The position numbers and the translations under genes are program-made. The notes under the pieces were generated by a model. That model was not told the DNA's origin. It did not search any database and saw nothing but the letters and a program-made list of their open reading frames with translations. From contig CAINLR010000004.1 of assembly GCA_903850425.1 (NCBI GenBank), forward strand, positions 1-64,000: 64,000 nucleotides of DNA. Reading direction: 5' to 3'. Source of the DNA: an uncultured Verrucomicrobia subdivision 3 bacterium. Its GTDB lineage: Bacteria > Verrucomicrobiota > Verrucomicrobiia > Limisphaerales > UBA11358. Below are positions 61,356 through 64,000 of this stretch, piece by piece (position 1 is the first letter of the stretch; every line of letters starts with the position of its first letter).

Positions 61356-62294
61356 TTAGAAGTATCCTGCTTTTTTTCGGTCTTCCATCGCGGCTTCGCT
61401 GGCTTTGTCATCGGCGCGGGTGCCGCGTTCAGTCACGCGCGCGGCGGCGACTTCGGCGATGATGTCGTCAATCGTGTCGGTCTTCGATTCTATCATGCCG
61501 GTGCTGATCATGTCCGCGATGGTGCGCACGCGGACAATTAACTTTTTGATTGGCTCGTTCGGCTTCGGGCGCGCGCCTTCAAATGGATCGGGCTTGGTGG
61601 TGTCCGTGTGCGGCGGCGGCACGGGCAGCCATTGGCCGCCTTTTCTAAAACAATCGCGCTCGTGGCTGAAATAAAGATTCGGCACTTCGAGCTTTTCTTT
61701 TTTGATGTATTCCCAAACGTCCATCTCGGTCCAGTTGGAGAGCGGAAACACGCGCATGTTTTCGCCGGGATTCACCTTGGCGTTATACAGATTCCAAATT
61801 TCGGGCCGCTGATTTTTTGGATCCCACTGGCCGAACGAATCGCGGAAGCTAAAGAAACGTTCTTTCGCGCGGGCTTTTTCCTCGTCGCGGCGCGCGCCGC
61901 CGATGGCGCAGTCGAATTGAAATTCTTCAATGGCGCCGAGCAGCACGGGAATCTGCAGCTTGTTGCGGCTGATTTCGCCGGGGGCCGGATGCGCTTGGCC
62001 TTTGGCAATCGCTTCGTCCACGGTGCGAACGATGAGCTTTGCGCCGAGCTCCTGCGCGCGGCGGTCGCGGAATTCCAAGAGCTCGGGAAACTCATGGCCG
62101 GTTTCCACGTTCAGAAACGGCATCGGAATATCGGAAGGGCGAAATGCTTTTTCGGCGAGGCGCAAAAGGCAGATCGAATCTTTGCCGCCGGAAAAGAGCA
62201 GGCTGGGGCGCTCAAATTCCGCCGCGACTTCACGCATGATGTGAATCGCCTCGGTCTCCAAAAACTGCAAGTGGTCCAAATGGTAACTGCTCAT
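61356..62294 (-). CDS. cysD: Sulfate adenylyltransferase subunit 2
   Basis: This 312-residue PP-loop enzyme has SGGKDS (35-40), then the conserved FLNVETGHEFPELLEFRD, a GGARRDEEKARAKER segment and RVFPLSNWTEMDVWEYI. The C-terminal KKAGYF is the usual CysD ending. It adenylates sulfate, with the GTPase CysN as partner. The start at 62294 avoids reading through the repeat. Downstream in transcription, cysN is split off by the inserted four-helix-bundle gene. Confidence 0.96.
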   Translation of the reverse strand: MSSYHLDHLQFLETEAIHIMREVAAEFERPSLLFSGGKDSICLLRLAEKAFRPSDIPMPFLNVETGHEFPELLEFRDRRAQELGAKLIVRTVDEAIAKGQAHPAPGEISRNKLQIPVLLGAIEEFQFDCAIGGARRDEEKARAKERFFSFRDSFGQWDPKNQRPEIWNLYNAKVNPGENMRVFPLSNWTEMDVWEYIKKEKLEVPNLYFSHERDCFRKGGQWLPVPPPHTDTTKPDPFEGARPKPNEPIKKLIVRVRTIADMISTGMIESKTDTIDDIIAEVAAARVTERGTRADDKASEAAMEDRKKAGYF

Positions 62295-62305
62295 AAAAAA
62301 ATCAA

Positions 62306-62377
62306 AGGAGATAGGAGTTGGCAGATGGGAGTTGGGTTCTGCCGCCCTATCTGCCAACTGCTATCTCCCATCTCCTG
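62306..62377. repeat. Imperfect palindrome between cysH and cysD
   Basis: GGAGATAGGAGTTGGCAGAT and its inverted relative (CTATCTGCCAACTGCTATCT) face each other in the cysH-cysD gap. It overlaps the last codons of cysH, which therefore end in a repeat-derived AGDGR. The same sequence family frames the four-helix-bundle gene. Confidence 0.7.
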
Positions 62378-63032
62378 CCACGGCTTTGCCGCCCCACGCC
62401 GCGTGCAAACCGCACTCGCGCTTTTCGTCCGCCTTAGCGGGGTCGAAGTAATCCCACTCGTTCGGCAGGTGGTGCTGTCTTAAATAATTTTCCATGTCCG
62501 CGTCGCTCCAATAAAATAGCGGACTGACTTTGATCGTGTTGAAATTGCTATCAGCGACCACGATGTCCAAACCCGCGCGATTTGGATTCTGCACTTGGCG
62601 CAAGGCGGTGAGCCAGATCGTCGGCGCGAGTTCCTTCATGCCGCGCTGGAACGGCTCCAGTTTCATGGTCGTGCTGAACGCCTTGATGCGCTCTTCATTT
62701 TCTGGCGTGGGTTCCGGCATGCCGCCAAACGCGGCGTCGTAATGCGCCGCCGTCAGCTTCGGGAGATACGCCTGGATGTTCAGTTTGAGCAACTGTTTCA
62801 CCTGCTCGGCGTGTTTGTAAGTCGCCGGGCGATTGTAGCCGTGATCCACCCACAACACGGGGATATCCGGCTGCACTTGTGTGGCGAGATGCAGAATCAC
62901 CGCTTCGTAAGGACGATAATTCGTGGAGACAATCGCGCGGCCATGAGCTTGCCCGATGGCCCAGCGAATGATCTCCAACGGTGATTGGGAGCGTAACTCG
63001 GCGTTGGCGTCTTTAATTTGTTCAGCAGTCAT
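62361..63032 (-). CDS. cysH: Phosphoadenylyl-sulfate reductase
   Basis: This is a 223-residue protein of the PAPS/APS reductase family. The PP-loop region reads AIVSTNYRPYEAVILHLATQ, followed by PVLWVDHGYN, VSPLFYWSDADMENYLRQ and the catalytic ECGLH near the end. Only that one cysteine is present: the CC...CxxC pairs that hold a 4Fe-4S cluster in APS-type reductases are missing, so it should use PAPS and thioredoxin. No APS kinase gene is seen in the window. The C terminus is altered by a repeat. It overlaps the nucleotidyltransferase gene by 4 bases. Confidence 0.92.
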   Translation of the reverse strand: MTAEQIKDANAELRSQSPLEIIRWAIGQAHGRAIVSTNYRPYEAVILHLATQVQPDIPVLWVDHGYNRPATYKHAEQVKQLLKLNIQAYLPKLTAAHYDAAFGGMPEPTPENEERIKAFSTTMKLEPFQRGMKELAPTIWLTALRQVQNPNRAGLDIVVADSNFNTIKVSPLFYWSDADMENYLRQHHLPNEWDYFDPAKADEKRECGLHAAWGGKAVAGDGR

Positions 63033-63493
63033 TTCAATTTTTCTCCGGGCAAATTGTCCAAGTCGGCGAGGTCTTTGTTCCTGCCGCTGGCACATTTGTT
63101 TGTTTTCAAATCCGCCAGCGCAATAATTTTTACCGGAATTCCTTCCAGCGTGGTCTCCACTCGGCGCGGATAAACCTCGGCAAACTTCAGGCCGCTCGCG
63201 TTCTGAAACACTTCGATCTTGTTCGGCACCCGGCCCAGATAGAGCGACTCGTTGTTTTGCAGAAACTGCTTGTCCAGTCCCGCCAGGTCTTCACCAAAAA
63301 AATCGCGCACGGCCGCCAGCAGCCGGTCAAAATTCGCATCTGAAACCGCGATCCAGAAATCAATATCTTCGGTGAAGCGGTGATAGCCGTAATGATTCAC
63401 GGCAAATCCGCCCACCAGGAGATATTCAACTCCGGCGCGGTTCAGGCACGCCAAAAACTCGCGAAACTCGGGCGTTAATTTTCGCTTCGCCAT
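63029..63493 (-). CDS. Nucleotidyltransferase-fold protein (MNT-like)
   Basis: This 154-residue protein has the nucleotidyltransferase pattern YLLVGGFAVNHYGYHRFTEDIDFWIAVS (residues about 25-52; shown in part): a GG motif and a D-x-D pair (EDIDFW) as metal ligands. A conserved VKIIALADLKTNK near the end is typical of proteins that work with a small partner. Such proteins form toxin-antitoxin-like pairs. A 70-codon partner overlaps its 5' end by 68 bases. The pair is inserted between cysI and cysH. Confidence 0.8.
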   Translation of the reverse strand: MAKRKLTPEFREFLACLNRAGVEYLLVGGFAVNHYGYHRFTEDIDFWIAVSDANFDRLLAAVRDFFGEDLAGLDKQFLQNNESLYLGRVPNKIEVFQNASGLKFAEVYPRRVETTLEGIPVKIIALADLKTNKCASGRNKDLADLDNLPGEKLK

Positions 63494-63638
63494 AAACTCG
63501 TATCCTCAATTCTTCCAGCGCCGCCATGCGTTCTTCGGGAGTCCTCGACCACCAATAACGGCGCAACTCCTCATCCGCTTCCGCAAACGACATTTTGCCA
63601 AAGGTCCGGTAATGCTCATGTCGCTTCGTTGAACTCAT
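63426..63638 (-). CDS. Small partner of the nucleotidyltransferase
   Basis: A 70-residue basic, helical protein begins MSSTKRHEHYRTFGKMSF and contains a YWWSRTPEERMAALEELR segment. That segment is a recurrent motif in short proteins encoded immediately upstream of nucleotidyltransferase-fold genes. It overlaps the nucleotidyltransferase start by 68 bases. The two are a likely toxin-antitoxin-like module, but which one would be toxic is not shown by the sequence. Confidence 0.7.
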   Translation of the reverse strand: MSSTKRHEHYRTFGKMSFAEADEELRRYWWSRTPEERMAALEELRIRVYGEAKINARVSRVFGVPEPRRS

Positions 63639-63694
63639 TTTTACAACAGCGCCACGAAGGAACAAAGAATCTTCGTGGCTTTGTTTCGTGGTGG

Positions 63695-64000
63695 TTAATT
63701 CGTTGGCTCCTTCAAAAACACCCGGTCGCACCAGTCGCCGAAGCGTTCGTGGGCGAGGCGTTCCTTCGCAAACCGTGTGAGCACGGGGCGCAGTTCGTTT
63801 TCGATGTCCGGATCTTTGACGACATCCTTCCAGATACGATTCAGCCGGGTGCCGGAAGCATCGCCGCCGAGCCAGACTTGATACCGGCCCGGCGCCTTGC
63901 CGACGAACGCAATTTCCGCCACATAAGGCCGGGCGCAGCCGTTTGGGCAACCGGTCGAGCGGATGATGATTTCTTCGCTGCCCAGGCCGAGGTCGTCGCA
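63695..64000 (-). CDS. cysI: Sulfite reductase hemoprotein subunit, C-terminal fragment
   Basis: This is the end of a gene that continues beyond the window; 101 residues are visible. The stretch [24 protein letters not shown] contains the last cysteines (CPNGC) that bind the 4Fe-4S cluster and siroheme in assimilatory sulfite reductases. The remaining [14 protein letters not shown]...[18 protein letters not shown] is the conserved C terminus. It would reduce sulfite to sulfide, the final step of the pathway encoded by cysHDN downstream. Whether it is the ferredoxin or NADPH type cannot be told from this part. Confidence 0.9.
   Translation of the reverse strand, partial: CDDLGLGSEEIIIRSTGCPNGCARPYVAEIAFVGKAPGRYQVWLGGDASGTRLNRIWKDVVKDPDIENELRPVLTRFAKERLAHERFGDWCDRVFLKEPTN

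Overview
The window most likely comes from a Verrucomicrobiota bacterium, probably of the Pedosphaera/Limisphaerales type. The clues are a prepilin-like protein with an H..G..DGH tail, a Minf_1886-family protein (known from the PVC superphylum), a secreted protein ending in an FRLQ-type tail, many secreted or membrane TPR/HEAT proteins, high GC and dense palindromic repeats. No rRNA, tRNA or CRISPR was recognised. The DNA alone cannot fix the species.

Layout. 1-7.7 kb: the end of a flagellin gene, a decayed and an intact prepilin-type gene, a YkgJ-like cysteine-cluster protein, an ECF sigma factor coupled to a large membrane protein fused to a serine hydrolase, a methyltransferase, a Nudix hydrolase and a HEAT-repeat protein. 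7.8-29.3 kb: a large aryl-polyene-like (APE-like) lipid/pigment cluster in two convergent arms. The right-pointing arm holds a ketoreductase, two hot-dog dehydratases, ketosynthases (one fused to a chain-length-factor-like half), an ACP, LolA and lipoprotein partners, a deacetylase, a C45 NTN-hydrolase and acyltransferases. The left-pointing arm holds an acyl-AMP ligase, a second ACP, a condensation-like protein, a flavoprotein, a PaaK-like ligase, a GT2 and an exporter-acyltransferase-methyltransferase fusion. Together they look able to activate a starter, build and reduce a polyunsaturated acyl chain, attach it to a lipid and deliver it to the outer membrane. 29.7-42 kb: housekeeping genes (yajC, secDF, terC family, recJ, a GntR-regulated ABC exporter, a HerA-like NTPase, plsY, gpsA).

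42-56 kb: an acyl-CoA dehydrogenase / ETF:quinone oxidoreductase / ETF-beta / ETF-alpha operon that carries electrons from acyl-CoA oxidation to the quinone pool. It has been opened in two places. A GxxExxY gene between direct repeats sits before the ETF:quinone oxidoreductase gene. Between that gene and etfB, 7.3 kb of unrelated cargo has accumulated: a HigBA toxin-antitoxin, a BspA-like LRR protein, two other secreted proteins and a RAYT transposase. The cargo compartments are separated by degraded copies of the 3' end of the oxidoreductase gene and the 5' end of etfB. This repeatedly duplicated operon junction is the most unusual thing in the window.

56-64 kb: a membrane TPR protein, a small lipoprotein, the Minf_1886 protein with a coupled 43-residue micro-protein, a membrane zinc peptidase, and a sulfate-assimilation operon (cysI-cysH-cysD-cysN, leftward). 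That operon is also interrupted twice, by a nucleotidyltransferase pair and by a four-helix-bundle gene bounded by inverted repeats.

A common theme is small cargo genes flanked by short repeats entering intercistronic gaps of conserved operons, together with palindromic repeats that sit inside reading frames (ETF:quinone oxidoreductase, RecJ) without breaking them.
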